Assembly (NCBI GenBank): GCA_030917395.1
Contig: JAUPUU010000181.1
Span: 1 to 37,801, forward strand
Direction of reading: 5' to 3'
DNA: 37,801 bases
Source: Cyanobacteriota bacterium erpe_2018_sw_21hr_WHONDRS-SW48-000092_B_bin.40
Lineage (GTDB): Bacteria; Cyanobacteriota; Vampirovibrionia; Obscuribacterales; Obscuribacteraceae
Position 1 is the first letter of the stretch. Every line of letters begins with the position of its first letter. This document shows, in pieces, positions 1 to 9,153 of the stretch. The notes under the pieces were generated by a model. It was not told the DNA's origin and did no database searches. It worked only from the letters and a program-made list of their open reading frames with translations. A program made the translations under genes and the position numbers.

Positions 1-915
1 CCAAAAGAAGCTGAGCCTGTCGCTGTTGCCGAAAACTATAAAATCAGATTTGCTTTCACCAAAACAGGTGACCTGAGATTCATCGGGCACTTAGATATGC
101 AAAATCTGCTCATTAGAGCCGCTCGACGGGCTGCTCTAAAAATGGCCTATACACAAGGGTTCAACCCTCAGCCAAAACTTTCGCTGGCTTGTCCGCTGCC
201 ACTGTTCCAGGAAGGACTTCGTGAATTAGCCGATATCGAGCTAACCGAAGAAATGACATGCGAGCAATTTATGCAGCGACTAAACCAGCAACTGCCTCCT
301 GAAGTACAGATTGTCGGCTCTGTTGAGTTGCCTAAGCTACCGCCTATAAACGGCGATGCTCAGTCTACACCCTCAATAGCGTCGCTGGTCACTGCAGCTC
401 GATATCGGGCTGAATTACACGTACTTCAAGACTCTCTTTTGAACTTAGACACTAGTTTAAGTTCAGCCGCCGATAAGAAGGCTTCTACTGCTGCACTTGT
501 AGAGGCACTGAAAATCGGTATTAAAGAGCTGATCGATAGCGAGCACCTTTATGCACCGGTGCAAGAAGCTAGCGCGACAGCAAGTAGATCTAGCAAAGAA
601 AAGATCAAGAACAAGAATAAGAATCCTCAGGGCAAAGACATAAGGCCGGGTCTTCTTAGCTTGAAACTTGTTTCTCCTAGCGATGATCAAATCAAAACTG
701 AACATTTAAAGAATGAGGCACCAACGCTCGAATTTGAGATAGCCACCGGATCCGGAACTGGGCTCAATGGAGTTGGCCATATCAAGCCAACTGATTTGCT
801 AGCACTGCTTTGTCCGACGCTCAATCTCAACTGGCGTATTACTCGGCTTGAGGTTTTGACTCAACCGAGCATCAATTTTTCCAATGTGCGCTCACACAAT
901 TTAAATTCCATTTAG
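1..915 (+). CDS. DUF2344 / TIGR03936-type radical-SAM-linked protein, 3' part (5' end outside window)
   Basis: The reading frame is open from base 1 and stops at TAG 913-915, so 304 codons are visible and the start is missing. The visible part opens with a short Pro/Glu/Ala linker, then KIRFAFTKTGDLRFIGHLD, followed by a Gly-Phe-Asn-Pro-Gln-Pro-Lys motif, which is the conserved core of the DUF2344 family. That family is found fused to, or next to, a B12/radical-SAM protein. The linker before the domain makes a fusion to an upstream radical-SAM domain possible, but it is not visible. The middle (about residues 180-205) is a Lys/Asn-rich linker. The gene ends 9 bp before rne, the order typical of Cyanobacteria, which suggests co-transcription. 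Biochemical function is unknown; a role in RNA or tRNA modification is a common guess. An internal ATG at 97 is unlikely to be the true start because conserved family sequence lies upstream of it. Confidence 0.88.
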   Translation, partial: PKEAEPVAVAENYKIRFAFTKTGDLRFIGHLDMQNLLIRAARRAALKMAYTQGFNPQPKLSLACPLPLFQEGLRELADIELTEEMTCEQFMQRLNQQLPPEVQIVGSVELPKLPPINGDAQSTPSIASLVTAARYRAELHVLQDSLLNLDTSLSSAADKKASTAALVEALKIGIKELIDSEHLYAPVQEASATASRSSKEKIKNKNKNPQGKDIRPGLLSLKLVSPSDDQIKTEHLKNEAPTLEFEIATGSGTGLNGVGHIKPTDLLALLCPTLNLNWRITRLEVLTQPSINFSNVRSHNLNSI

Positions 916-924
916 AGGGAAATT

Positions 925-3270
925 ATGAGAAAGTCAATCGTCATTTCGGAGCAAGATAATATTGCTGCCTTGCTGGAGAACGACCGAGTGGTCGAATTCT
1001 TCGTCAATCGCGGCGAACTGCTCCTCGGTGACATTTACACTGCCTCGGTGGAGAACATTCTCCCCGGTATTGACGCCGCTTTCGTCAATCTAGGCAAAGA
1101 CAAAATGGGCTTCCTGCACGCTAACGATGTGCCAGGACAAGGTCCTCTTAAAGAGAGACTAGTGCCTAAACAAAAGCTATTAGTTCAAATCACTAAAGAG
1201 CCTACTGGTCATAAAGGCCCGCGGGTTTCTACAGCCATCAGCTTGCCTGGTCGCTTTTTAGTTCTGGTGCCAGAAGAGCGGGGAGTTTCAATTTCTCGCC
1301 GTATCTCTGAAGCTAGAGAAAGAGCCAGACTGAAGTCTGTGGTTAACTTGATGAAGCCTCCAGGCGTCGGTCTAATCATCCGTACTGAAGCCAAAGGCCA
1401 GGGCGATCAAGAATTGTTTGAAGACTTCGAACAACTCTGGGATCGTTGGCAAACAATCGTTTCTGAAGCTGAAGCTTCGATTGGTCCAACTCTAATCTAT
1501 AGAGATCAAGATCTGCTCTTCCGAGTCATTCGCGATGCTTACTCTCATGAAGTGAGTGAGATTATTGCTGATAGCCCTGAAGGTCAAAGACGTGCTCAAG
1601 AGTACTTGAGTGGTTGGGCTAGCAAACAGACTAAGGTTTCATTCCATACTGATGAAGTTCCTTTGCTATTGGCAAAGGGAATTGATCGCGAGATCGAAGC
1701 TGCTCTTTCTGACCGGGCGGAGTTGCCATCTGGTGGTCACTTAAACGTTCAACCAACAGAAGCATTGACAGTAATCGACGTTAACTCGGGCCGTTTCACC
1801 AGCTCGCGCACGCAAGCTGAAACTGTTCGCCGCACTAACCTCGAAGCTGCTCAAGAAATTCCAAGACAGTTGCGCTTGCGCAACATCGGCGGCATGGTAA
1901 TTGTCGACTTTATCGATATGGATAGTCGCAAAGACCAGCAGCAAGTTTTGGAAGCTTTCCAACGCGCTCTTGAAGAAGACCGTGCTAAGCCACAAATCGG
2001 CCAATTGTCAGATTTGGGTCTGGTTGAATTGACTAGACGCAGACAAGGACAAAGCTTGAGAGAGTTGTTCTCAATCAAGTGCCAGAGCTGTGTCGGCCAG
2101 GGTGTGATTCCACAATTAGAACTTGGACCTCCAGAAGATCGTCGTATCATCGCCTTTAGAAATCGCGACGAAGAAAATCGTCGTGGCAAATCGCGCGGTG
2201 GTAGTGGCAAAGGTGGCAATCAGCCCCTTAAAGCTGCAAGCGCCGTTAGTGGTCGCGTCATGCCTAGTCGTGATAACGGCCATAGCCATGACAGTGATCG
2301 TTCACATAGTCATGATTCACATGATGAAAGTGTCGACCAGGGCCATGAATTTGATGATGTGCCAGAAGAAATTCTCGCTCAAATGCCAGAAGATTTGCTT
2401 GATGCCAGAGCATCAGGCAAGGTGCCTGGTAAGCGCGTCAATTTTGATGGTGATGACTATGAAGGTCATGAAGGTCAATCTGGTGCTGGCAATGGCGATG
2501 ATGAGCACGAAACCGGTTCCTTGACTGTCAAGCGTCCCAGTCTTACCGACGAAGACGATGATGAGTTCGGTGACGACGAACAGGATATGGCTGCTGATCT
2601 CGCTCGTAGTGTTTCTGCAGTAGAAAGCGTCTACCAAGAAATGGACTCGCACTCAGGTGCTCACATTGAAATCGATAAGGTAGTTGAGGCAACTATCATC
2701 ACCAATGACTTTCTCGAGCCAGTAGAACTGGATGAGAATGAAAATGCTGAGGTTGGTGAAGCTGCTGAGGTTGCTGTAGAAGTAGAAGCTATTGCTGAAT
2801 CGTCAGAACCTCTATATGAGAGCTTTGGTGATACGGCACAGCACGCTGCTGAACATCAACATGATTCTGCTTCGAATGGTCATGAACAGTCAGCTCCTAG
2901 TGTTGTGGAAGAGATTCCAGAAACACCAATTGCTGCTGAGGTTGACCCGGTAACTGGAATCTATCGCCTGAAGACTAAGGCCGAGCAAGAAGAAGCTGAT
3001 CGTCAGCAGACTGCCGCCGAGGCTGCTAGTGATTCTGCTAGTGAATCATCTGACTTAGCCACTGATTCAAACAGATCATGGTTGAATTCAAATGAACCAG
3101 CCTTGTTCAGTTCTGAGGACGAATCTACTTCTAATGGTGGTGACTTTAGCCAGTTGCGTATTCCAATTGCTAGTACTGCTTCGGTTTCTGATTCTCCCTC
3201 CGGCGATGAAGAAGGCGATCGTTCTTCCACCGAATATGGTGGCGACGATTTCAGACACGAGCAAGAATAA
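925..3270 (+). CDS. rne: Ribonuclease E/G family endoribonuclease
   Basis: This is the catalytic RNase E/G type (TIGR00757), which cuts single-stranded RNA in mRNA turnover and rRNA/tRNA processing. The 781 residues contain an S1 domain near residues 35-110, the metal-binding catalytic pair in VIDVNSGRF (about 284-292) and VDFIDMD (about 327-333), and a zinc-link CQSC about 386-389 followed by VGQG. From about residue 420 there is a long tail rich in Asp, Glu, His and Ser, low in complexity, as in RNase E proteins whose tail recruits partners; this one is strongly acidic rather than basic. Total length exceeds that usual for RNase G (about 490) and cyanobacterial RNase E (about 650-700). The start ATG has the Shine-Dalgarno sequence agaggga 5 nt upstream. 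It follows the DUF2344 gene closely and is closed by a strong terminator. No rnhB follows, unlike in many Cyanobacteria. Confidence 0.96.
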   Translation: MRKSIVISEQDNIAALLENDRVVEFFVNRGELLLGDIYTASVENILPGIDAAFVNLGKDKMGFLHANDVPGQGPLKERLVPKQKLLVQITKEPTGHKGPRVSTAISLPGRFLVLVPEERGVSISRRISEARERARLKSVVNLMKPPGVGLIIRTEAKGQGDQELFEDFEQLWDRWQTIVSEAEASIGPTLIYRDQDLLFRVIRDAYSHEVSEIIADSPEGQRRAQEYLSGWASKQTKVSFHTDEVPLLLAKGIDREIEAALSDRAELPSGGHLNVQPTEALTVIDVNSGRFTSSRTQAETVRRTNLEAAQEIPRQLRLRNIGGMVIVDFIDMDSRKDQQQVLEAFQRALEEDRAKPQIGQLSDLGLVELTRRRQGQSLRELFSIKCQSCVGQGVIPQLELGPPEDRRIIAFRNRDEENRRGKSRGGSGKGGNQPLKAASAVSGRVMPSRDNGHSHDSDRSHSHDSHDESVDQGHEFDDVPEEILAQMPEDLLDARASGKVPGKRVNFDGDDYEGHEGQSGAGNGDDEHETGSLTVKRPSLTDEDDDEFGDDEQDMAADLARSVSAVESVYQEMDSHSGAHIEIDKVVEATIITNDFLEPVELDENENAEVGEAAEVAVEVEAIAESSEPLYESFGDTAQHAAEHQHDSASNGHEQSAPSVVEEIPETPIAAEVDPVTGIYRLKTKAEQEEADRQQTAAEAASDSASESSDLATDSNRSWLNSNEPALFSSEDESTSNGGDFSQLRIPIASTASVSDSPSGDEEGDRSSTEYGGDDFRHEQE

Positions 3271-3303
3271 TCGCTAGCTAGTCGCTAGTGAGAACGAGCA
3301 ATA

Positions 3304-3340
3304 GAAAAAGCCCTTACCTGATGGTAAGGGCTTTTTTTTA
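3304..3340. terminator. Bidirectional rho-independent terminator between rne and the minus-strand run
   Basis: A perfect 10-bp stem, agcccttacc (3309-3318) with ggtaagggct (3323-3332), has a tgat loop, a run of A before it and a run of T after it. It therefore works for both rne (plus) and the minus-strand gene ending at 3376. Confidence 0.93.
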
Positions 3341-3375
3341 GAGAATTTGCCAAACCAAATTTGCTACAAGCTAAT

Positions 3376-4626
3376 TTAGAAACTAGGTCTCTTTTGTCTA
3401 GCCATGGTCAAGCTATAACCGAAGCGAACTCCAGGAGCAATTGCTTCTGGGCTAAGTAGGCTGACTTCTACCACTGCGCCTTGATCGGCTTCGAAGAGTT
3501 GGTAGATGGCATTGCGATCTTTAGTAAATTGTTGCTCTTCAACAAAGAAGGCACCACCAAACTGACCTTTTCCGACAAAGACCAGATAAGTAGATTTGCT
3601 TGATGGCAAGGTAATCACAACACAAGCGGTGCTGGCGCTGGTGACAAACCAGTTCATCACATGGTCGAAGTAGGAGCGGCTATCGAGGTTGTCCTCGCGC
3701 TCTAAAGCCAGTCCAAGGAATAGGGCCGACATGGCGAGAGCTGCTTCGTCGGGCAGATCGTACATGGTCACAAGAGTATCTGGTGCTTCTAGGTCAGTAA
3801 GGGTCAGTGAAAGTGACTCTTCTGTTGCTTTAGCATCAGGATTTGACTTGCATCCATAGATACAACCCACTGCTCTGCCTCTATATAGAAGAATAGCGGC
3901 GCGTGACATTTTTGATTCGCAGGTGGCTTTAAGGCAGCCTGTGCGCATGCCGCCTTCGACATCAGTGATCAGCCATTCCAGATCGTAGTCTGAAATTTTG
4001 AAGGTTTTCAAGCTTTCGAGGCTTTCTTGGTCTGGAGGCGGCATAAGTAAATCAATGGCGCGACGCAGTCGGAAGCGTTTTTGCGGTGTGTGCTGATTTG
4101 GCGCTTCCCACTGTTGCTCTGGGCTGGCATATTGCTCTGGGGCGTATGACTGCCCAGACTGCTGCGGTAAAATTGGCGCGTTGCTTCCCGTTTGGTAAGG
4201 ATTGCTTCCCGTTTGGGTGATGTTACCTGTCTGATAAGCCTTGGTTGCTTGTTGCTGCGCTTGAGCTTCAGCAGTATCGTCAAGACCGCGGTAGGTGCGT
4301 TGTTCGTGAGACTTTTGCTCGTAGGCTTCGTCTAGGTTCTCGAGGCTATGTTCTTGCCAGTTGACACCACCGGCTACAGAAGCACCAGGTACGCCGCGGT
4401 TGCCTTGGAAAATGGGAGTTAGTAAGACGCGATCTTTGTGAACGCAGACGAACTGGGCCAAAATTTCGTCGCCGATTTTAAGAGTGGCAGTGGTTTTGAT
4501 AAAGCCGGGCAAATTGTCTTTTTTGATTACTACTTCGTAGCCACCTTGGTCTGCACCCTTTACTGTGCAAACCACATTTTGTCCTGCTTTGTACCCTGTC
4601 ACCTTCCAGGGATTTATTTTTGCCAT
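3376..4626 (-). CDS. S1-like N-terminal domain protein with DUF4388-like C-terminal region
   Basis: I do not recognise this 416-residue protein as a whole. Residues about 8-75 (GQNVVCTVKGADQGGYEVVI and onward) have the look of an S1/OB-type RNA-binding fold. Residues about 100-180 are a Gln/Ser/Thr-rich linker with a short repeat of QTGSNPY/QTGSNAP. The remainder holds a segment of the type GCLKATCES...AAILLYRGRAVGCIYG, reminiscent of DUF4388 (PATAN-like) domains that occur in signalling proteins; this match is weak. It has no signal peptide or membrane segment and is probably cytoplasmic. The start ATG is well supported by aggga 6 nt upstream. It is last in a minus-strand run behind the zinc-ribbon gene, with a 136-bp gap, so it may have its own promoter. 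RNA binding or a regulatory role is inference only. Confidence 0.72.
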   Translation of the reverse strand: MAKINPWKVTGYKAGQNVVCTVKGADQGGYEVVIKKDNLPGFIKTTATLKIGDEILAQFVCVHKDRVLLTPIFQGNRGVPGASVAGGVNWQEHSLENLDEAYEQKSHEQRTYRGLDDTAEAQAQQQATKAYQTGNITQTGSNPYQTGSNAPILPQQSGQSYAPEQYASPEQQWEAPNQHTPQKRFRLRRAIDLLMPPPDQESLESLKTFKISDYDLEWLITDVEGGMRTGCLKATCESKMSRAAILLYRGRAVGCIYGCKSNPDAKATEESLSLTLTDLEAPDTLVTMYDLPDEAALAMSALFLGLALEREDNLDSRSYFDHVMNWFVTSASTACVVITLPSSKSTYLVFVGKGQFGGAFFVEEQQFTKDRNAIYQLFEADQGAVVEVSLLSPEAIAPGVRFGYSLTMARQKRPSF

Positions 4627-4762
4627 TGTGATTCCCTAGTTCCACAGAAACGAACAGACAGGTTTTTGCATCATGTTTTTGCTAACTCTTGTGTATGTGA
4701 GTTGGCCGAAGGGCAATTTAACCTGAATGTCTCTAAGAACGCTTGACCCTTACCTATCAATA

Positions 4763-5140
4763 TTACAGGAAAACCTTCCCGATCAGGTAATCACGCGCCT
4801 TTTCCACAAGAAAGCTAAACTTTTTCAGAAAATGTCCATGACTTTTCCTTCCCGCTCCTTGACAAGAAATCTCGTTTTCTTCCTTCAATTTTGCTAATGA
4901 AGGCTCAACACATGATGAAGGCTCACTTTGCTTGGTTTTATGGCACTTGAGACAGCTGCCAAAGCAAGCTGGGTCGATATCCATCCATGTATTGCAACGG
5001 GGACAGCAAATTTTTGAGGTTGTGCCAGAGTTTGGTGTGAGAGGAAATGAGCAACTGCTACAGACTAGGCGATTGCCGCTATCAGAGCCCGCTTTGCTCT
5101 CTTTTGCCTCTAGTACTTCGACCTTAAAAGGAATATCCAT
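4763..5140 (-). CDS. Small cysteine-rich zinc-ribbon protein
   Basis: A 125-residue protein of no family I can name. Its N-terminal half carries a row of metal-ligand pairs: C27-x2-C30, C45/C46-x2-C49 and C59-x3-C63-x2-C66, in a CPRCNTWMDIDP context typical of zinc ribbons. The C-terminal half is basic and featureless. It starts 28 bp after the feoA stop on the same strand, with aagagg about 12 nt before the ATG, so it is likely translated from the fur-feoA message. A role as a metal-binding or nucleic-acid-binding adaptor is inferred from the ribbons and the iron-related neighbours. Confidence 0.72.
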   Translation of the reverse strand: MDIPFKVEVLEAKESKAGSDSGNRLVCSSCSFPLTPNSGTTSKICCPRCNTWMDIDPACFGSCLKCHKTKQSEPSSCVEPSLAKLKEENEISCQGAGRKSHGHFLKKFSFLVEKARDYLIGKVFL

Positions 5141-5168
5141 GGCGCTCTAGGGCCTCTTAACCGCTGAA

Positions 5169-5387
5169 TTATTTTGCTTCAACTTCAATTTGTTGAGCAA
5201 ATTGCCGACCTACTGCCAATTCCATTTGGTTGCGGCTGACAATGACCGGTCCGCCCGGAATATTTTTTTCAATGTTGACTACCGCGCCCTGAGCTATACC
5301 AAACCTCATGGCTTGAACCGTGACGTCTTCGCCATCGGTATTTTTGATAGTAAATGTTTTACCTTCAGTGGCGTCAGCAAGGGTCAT
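5169..5387 (-). CDS. feoA: FeoA-domain protein
   Basis: A 72-residue single-domain FeoA protein with an SH3-like fold: a conserved hydrophobic N-terminus, MRFGIAQGAVVNIEKNIPGGPVIV and a final GRQFAQQIEVE strand. FeoA domains occur as cytoplasmic partners of the FeoB ferrous iron permease or as C-terminal domains of DtxR regulators. No feoB is in the window, so whether it acts in iron transport or as a free regulator domain is open. Its ATG lies 1 bp after the TGA of fur (TGAaATG), with the Shine-Dalgarno sequence inside the fur coding end, which implies translational coupling and a shared transcript. Confidence 0.88.
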   Translation of the reverse strand: MTLADATEGKTFTIKNTDGEDVTVQAMRFGIAQGAVVNIEKNIPGGPVIVSRNQMELAVGRQFAQQIEVEAK

Positions 5388-5388
5388 T

Positions 5389-5910
5389 TCATCTTCTCTT
5401 TAGTTTGCAGTTAGGACATAAGCCGAAAATCTTGAACTGGGCATCAATTACTTCGAAGTTGTAGCGAGAACCAATTTTCTGACCGGCTTCTTCAAGAAAA
5501 TGATCTTCGAACTCTAAAGTCAGGTTACACCCGGTGCAAATAATATGCTGGTGTGGCAATGTGTCTTGCTTCAATTCATAGTGTTTATGGCCTTCAGCAA
5601 AATCTAGTTCTCGCAGGAGACCAAGAGATGAAAGCAGTTTTAAGGTGCGATAGGCTGTGGCTAAGGAGACGTTGGAGCCACGCTCTAGCAGCTTGGCGTG
5701 CAATTCTTCGGCCGATAAATGTTCGCCGTGAGGTTGTTCTCTGAAGATCTGAAGGATTGTTTCGCGCTGAGCCGTAATGCGATGGCCACGTTTGCGCAAA
5801 CTGTCGAAAACGGGATCTTGCCCTAGGCTTTCGCCCACTGGCAATTTGTCCTCGTCTTTATCGAGACTATCGGAAGTTTTTTTAGCGCTGTTCATTATGT
5901 CGCCGATCAT
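5389..5910 (-). CDS. fur: Fur-family metal-responsive repressor
   Basis: A 173-residue Fur-superfamily regulator. After a charged, variable N-terminus of about 30 residues comes the winged helix (RKRGHRITAQRETILQIF, about 39-56, and the recognition helix VSLATAYRTLKLL, about 81-93). The dimerisation and metal domain has GHKHYE (about 107-112), a PHQH motif (119-122), and two CxxC pairs (C125/C128 and C165/C168) for the structural zinc. Coupling to feoA favours an iron sensor (Fur) rather than Zur or PerR, but paralogues cannot be separated from sequence alone. The first ATG is used here; a second in-frame ATG at 5895 gives a protein five residues shorter, and neither has a strong Shine-Dalgarno sequence. 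It begins 60 bp after the uvrA stop. Confidence 0.9.
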   Translation of the reverse strand: MIGDIMNSAKKTSDSLDKDEDKLPVGESLGQDPVFDSLRKRGHRITAQRETILQIFREQPHGEHLSAEELHAKLLERGSNVSLATAYRTLKLLSSLGLLRELDFAEGHKHYELKQDTLPHQHIICTGCNLTLEFEDHFLEEAGQKIGSRYNFEVIDAQFKIFGLCPNCKLKRR

Positions 5911-5915
5911 ACATC

Positions 5916-5933
5916 AAGGTAAAGGCCTTGAGG
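5916..5933. promoter_or_regulatory. Short dyad immediately upstream of fur
   Basis: The inverted repeat tcaagg/ccttga with a 6-nt spacer sits 5 nt before the first fur ATG. It is not a recognisable 19-bp Fur box. It could be an operator or a small leader hairpin; with 6-bp arms it may also be chance. Confidence 0.25.
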
Positions 5934-5970
5934 GCTTGCCTCATGACTATTATTTAGCATTACCGCCTAT

Positions 5971-8967
5971 TTAGCTATTGGTTTTTTGCATAGCTTTTGG
6001 TTCCAAATAATGTTTCAGGTATGCGCCTGTATAAGATTGCTTAAGACTGGCAATTTTTTCGGGTGTTCCGGTGGCCACAACCGTTCCCCCCCTGTCGCCG
6101 CCCTCTGGCCCCAGATCTACCACCCAGTCTGCCTGTTTGATGACATCAAGGTTAGGTTCAATGATCAAGACCGTGTTGCCTGAATCAGCCAAGCGATTGA
6201 GTACATGTAAGAGCTTGTCGACATCGTGGAAAGAGAGGCCGGTAGTGGGTTCGTCTAAAATATAAATAGTTTTACCAGTGGAGCGCTTACTCAGTTGCTC
6301 GGCTAATTTGACGCGCTGGGCTTCGCCGCCCGAGAGAGTGGTGGCTGGTTGACCAAGCTTGACATAATCAAGACCAACTTCCATCAGTGTGGCTAACTTA
6401 GCCTGCGCTTTGGGAATATTCTCGAAAAACTGCAGACCGTCTTCTACTGTCATCTCCAGCACTTCGCCAATTGATTTTCCTTTGAATTTAACTTCAAGGG
6501 TTTCTCTGTTGTAGCGCGCACCTTTGCAGACGTCACAGGTGACAAATACAGAAGGGAGGAAATTCATTTCAATCTCGTTCATGCCTTCTCCGTGGCAAGC
6601 TTCGCAGCGGCCACCCTTGACGTTGAACGAGAATCTACCAGGAAGATAGCCCCTGGCCTTGGCTTCGGTGGTCATCGAGAAAACTTCGCGCACGATGTCA
6701 AATAAACCAGTGTAGGTGGCTGGGTTAGAACGAGGCGTGCGCCCGATAGGAGACTGATCTATATCGATTACTTTGTCTAGGGCTTCAACGCCTTTTACTG
6801 CTCTGACGCCTTTGGGGGCCGGCACAGTACGACCAAAGTAATGGCGCAAGTGTTGATAAAGCAGGTCATTCACCAGGGTCGATTTGCCCGAACCGCTTAC
6901 ACCTGTTACCGCAACAAGCTTTCCTAGTGGAATTTCTACGGTGATATCTTGCAGGTTGTTTAGTGTTGCCCCTTCTATGGTCAGGCTTAAGCCATTGCCG
7001 GCTCGCCGTTTTTTCGGTACCTGAATTTTCTTTCGGCCGCTGAGATAGGCGCCAGTAGACGATCTTAGTGAATTGACGATTTGCGCCAATTGCCCTTCGG
7101 CCACGAGTTCTCCGCCGTGAACACCAGCACCAGGACCGATATCAATCAGCCAATCTGCTTCTCTGATAGTGTCTTCATCATGTTCTACGACTAATAGTGT
7201 ATTGCCCAGGTCGCGCAGACGTTTCAATGTTTCAATAAGGCGCGAATTGTCGCGCTGGTGCAAACCGATGGATGGTTCGTCTAAGACGTAGAGCACGCCT
7301 GATAAGCCTGAGCCTATCTGTGTAGCCAAACGGATACGCTGCGCTTCTCCACCAGAAAGAGTGCCAGCTTGTCTGTCCAGGGTAAGGTAGGAAAGACCGA
7401 CGTCATTGAGGAAGGTGAGGCGGGCATTGATTTCGATCAAAACCTGATGGGCTATGGTTTTATGTCGTGCCGATAACTTTTCTGGCAGATTGGCAAAGAA
7501 AGCCATTGCCTTTTCTACCGAGAGATTGCTGATGGTAGCGATTGATAGAGATCCCACTTTCACAGATAGGCTCTCAGGCTTCAAACGAGCACCATTACAG
7601 GCTGCGCAAGTCATCTGCGTCATGTAGTTTTCAATGTCACCACGCACTCTGTCAGAGTTTGACTCTTCATGACGGCGTTTGAGATTGTTGATTACACCTT
7701 CAAAAGGTTTTTTGTATTCCCAAAATTCGCGACCATCAAAAGAATCATGGCCCAGTTTGATGCGATCAACTCCAGAGCCGTACAACACAATGCCTTGCTG
7801 GGCCTTTGTCAGCTTGTCGAAGGGCGTATCAACTGAAAATTTATAGTGCTTAGCGACCGAAGCTAAAAGCTGGTCGTAATATGGATTGTTGGTTTTTGAC
7901 CAGGGATATATTGCCCCTTCTTTTAAGCTCTTCTTAGCATCAGGCACAACTAGAGCAGGGTCAACTTCAAAGCTACAACCTAGACCGTGACAGGAATCAC
8001 AGGCACCGTAGGGACTATTGAAAGAAAAAATACGTGGTGAAATTTCGGCAAAACTAATACCACAGGCGCCGCAGGCAAAATTCTCGGAAAATAACATCTC
8101 TTTGGCGCTGCTATTTTCAGAATTAGCTTCGCCTTTGCTGCTCGATTTCGTATCTGCTTTGTTATCTACTTTAGAGTCGGCTTTGGCACCGCTAACAGTA
8201 TCAACTAAGACGTTTGACTTACCCCATTTGAGAGCTAGGGAAAGGCTATCTGCCAACCTTGATTGAATGCCTTTTTTGATGACCAGGCGGTCTACAACCA
8301 AGTCGATGGAGTGTTTTTTGTTTTTATCTAGTTTAATTTCGTCTTCTAGTTCGAGCACTTCGCCGTCTACTCTGACTCTGACAAAACCTTCTTTTCTCAG
8401 CTCGGTAAACAGTGATTGATATTCGCCTTTTTTGCCGGAAACAAGAGGCGCTAGAATCTGAATTCTTGTGCCGTCGGCCATCTCTAAGACTTGATCAACA
8501 ATTTGATCAATCGTCTGCGGATTAATCAGGCGATCACACTGGGGGCAATGAGGTGTACCCGTGCGTGCGAAAAGCAAGCGCAGGTAATCGTAAATTTCGG
8601 TAACGGTTCCAACTGTAGATCGCGGATTATGACTGGTTGATTTCTGGTCAATTGAAATTGCCGGAGAGAGGCCATCGATACCATCGACATCAGGCTTGTC
8701 TAACTGGCCAAGAAACTGTCTGGCATAGGCTGACAAGGATTCTACATAACGTCTTTGCCCTTCGGCAAAAATAGTATCAAATGCCAGCGAAGACTTCCCT
8801 GAGCCGCTCACACCGGTGATTACCACCAGTTTGCCCCGCGGAATCTTCACGTCTATGTTTTTAAGGTTGTGTTGCCTGGCCCCACGTACGACGATATTGT
8901 CATGTAGGTGAGAACCGTTGCGGTTGGTCTCGCTTAACATCTCTTTCTTTATATTGACTTCAAACAT
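5971..8967 (-). CDS. uvrA: UvrABC excinuclease subunit A
   Basis: UvrA recognises DNA damage in nucleotide excision repair and loads UvrB. The 998 residues hold both ABC ATPase modules: Walker [11 protein letters not shown] (51-60) and a second near 687-697, with LSGGEAQR signatures near 536 and 876, each followed by LDEP. Zinc-binding cysteines are in CGAC...CDSC (about 295-325) and CEAC...CDVC in the second half. UvrA is usually about 940-960 residues; the extra length is a Lys/Ser/Asp-rich low-complexity insert at about 254-289, just before the first zinc module. An internal ATG at codon 10, preceded by aaagaaagag, is an alternative start. It leads the minus-strand run to fur, 60 bp away. 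I see no clear LexA box in the upstream region. Confidence 0.97.
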   Translation of the reverse strand: MFEVNIKKEMLSETNRNGSHLHDNIVVRGARQHNLKNIDVKIPRGKLVVITGVSGSGKSSLAFDTIFAEGQRRYVESLSAYARQFLGQLDKPDVDGIDGLSPAISIDQKSTSHNPRSTVGTVTEIYDYLRLLFARTGTPHCPQCDRLINPQTIDQIVDQVLEMADGTRIQILAPLVSGKKGEYQSLFTELRKEGFVRVRVDGEVLELEDEIKLDKNKKHSIDLVVDRLVIKKGIQSRLADSLSLALKWGKSNVLVDTVSGAKADSKVDNKADTKSSSKGEANSENSSAKEMLFSENFACGACGISFAEISPRIFSFNSPYGACDSCHGLGCSFEVDPALVVPDAKKSLKEGAIYPWSKTNNPYYDQLLASVAKHYKFSVDTPFDKLTKAQQGIVLYGSGVDRIKLGHDSFDGREFWEYKKPFEGVINNLKRRHEESNSDRVRGDIENYMTQMTCAACNGARLKPESLSVKVGSLSIATISNLSVEKAMAFFANLPEKLSARHKTIAHQVLIEINARLTFLNDVGLSYLTLDRQAGTLSGGEAQRIRLATQIGSGLSGVLYVLDEPSIGLHQRDNSRLIETLKRLRDLGNTLLVVEHDEDTIREADWLIDIGPGAGVHGGELVAEGQLAQIVNSLRSSTGAYLSGRKKIQVPKKRRAGNGLSLTIEGATLNNLQDITVEIPLGKLVAVTGVSGSGKSTLVNDLLYQHLRHYFGRTVPAPKGVRAVKGVEALDKVIDIDQSPIGRTPRSNPATYTGLFDIVREVFSMTTEAKARGYLPGRFSFNVKGGRCEACHGEGMNEIEMNFLPSVFVTCDVCKGARYNRETLEVKFKGKSIGEVLEMTVEDGLQFFENIPKAQAKLATLMEVGLDYVKLGQPATTLSGGEAQRVKLAEQLSKRSTGKTIYILDEPTTGLSFHDVDKLLHVLNRLADSGNTVLIIEPNLDVIKQADWVVDLGPEGGDRGGTVVATGTPEKIASLKQSYTGAYLKHYLEPKAMQKTNS

Positions 8968-9060
8968 ATCTTAGCTCGATTGGGCTTCGCTTTCCCCCAG
9001 TTCTAAGAAACAATTTGGAAATTTGCTCACAGTCGGACTCATTAATTTACAAATTTCTCT

Positions 9061-9066
9061 TATAAC
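9061..9066 (+). promoter_or_regulatory. Possible -10 element for the 1450-residue protein gene
   Basis: TATAAC lies 88 bp before the ATG in the 186-bp divergent region shared with uvrA. No good -35 is spaced correctly, so support is weak. Confidence 0.25.
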
Positions 9067-9153
9067 AGCCTGTGTGTTCTGTTTCGGCTCTTTTGAGCGG
9101 GGGTAGATGAATGTAGAGCGTTCTTTATGTGGCGCCGTGGAGGCTTGTAGTAA

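Noticed and set aside
2123-2524. 133-codon plus-strand frame inside rne
   Set aside because: It is a shifted frame of the acidic RNase tail, rich in Met/Val from gat-ga repeats, with no independent support.
5911-5970. Search for a Fur box before fur
   Set aside because: The AT-rich stretch has some similarity, but no 19-bp GATAATGAT-type inverted repeat could be aligned with confidence.
9001-9009. ttctaagaa palindrome upstream of uvrA as a possible LexA site
   Set aside because: It does not fit the GAAC-N4-GTTC or CTGT-N8-ACAG patterns and is short. I do not call an SOS box.
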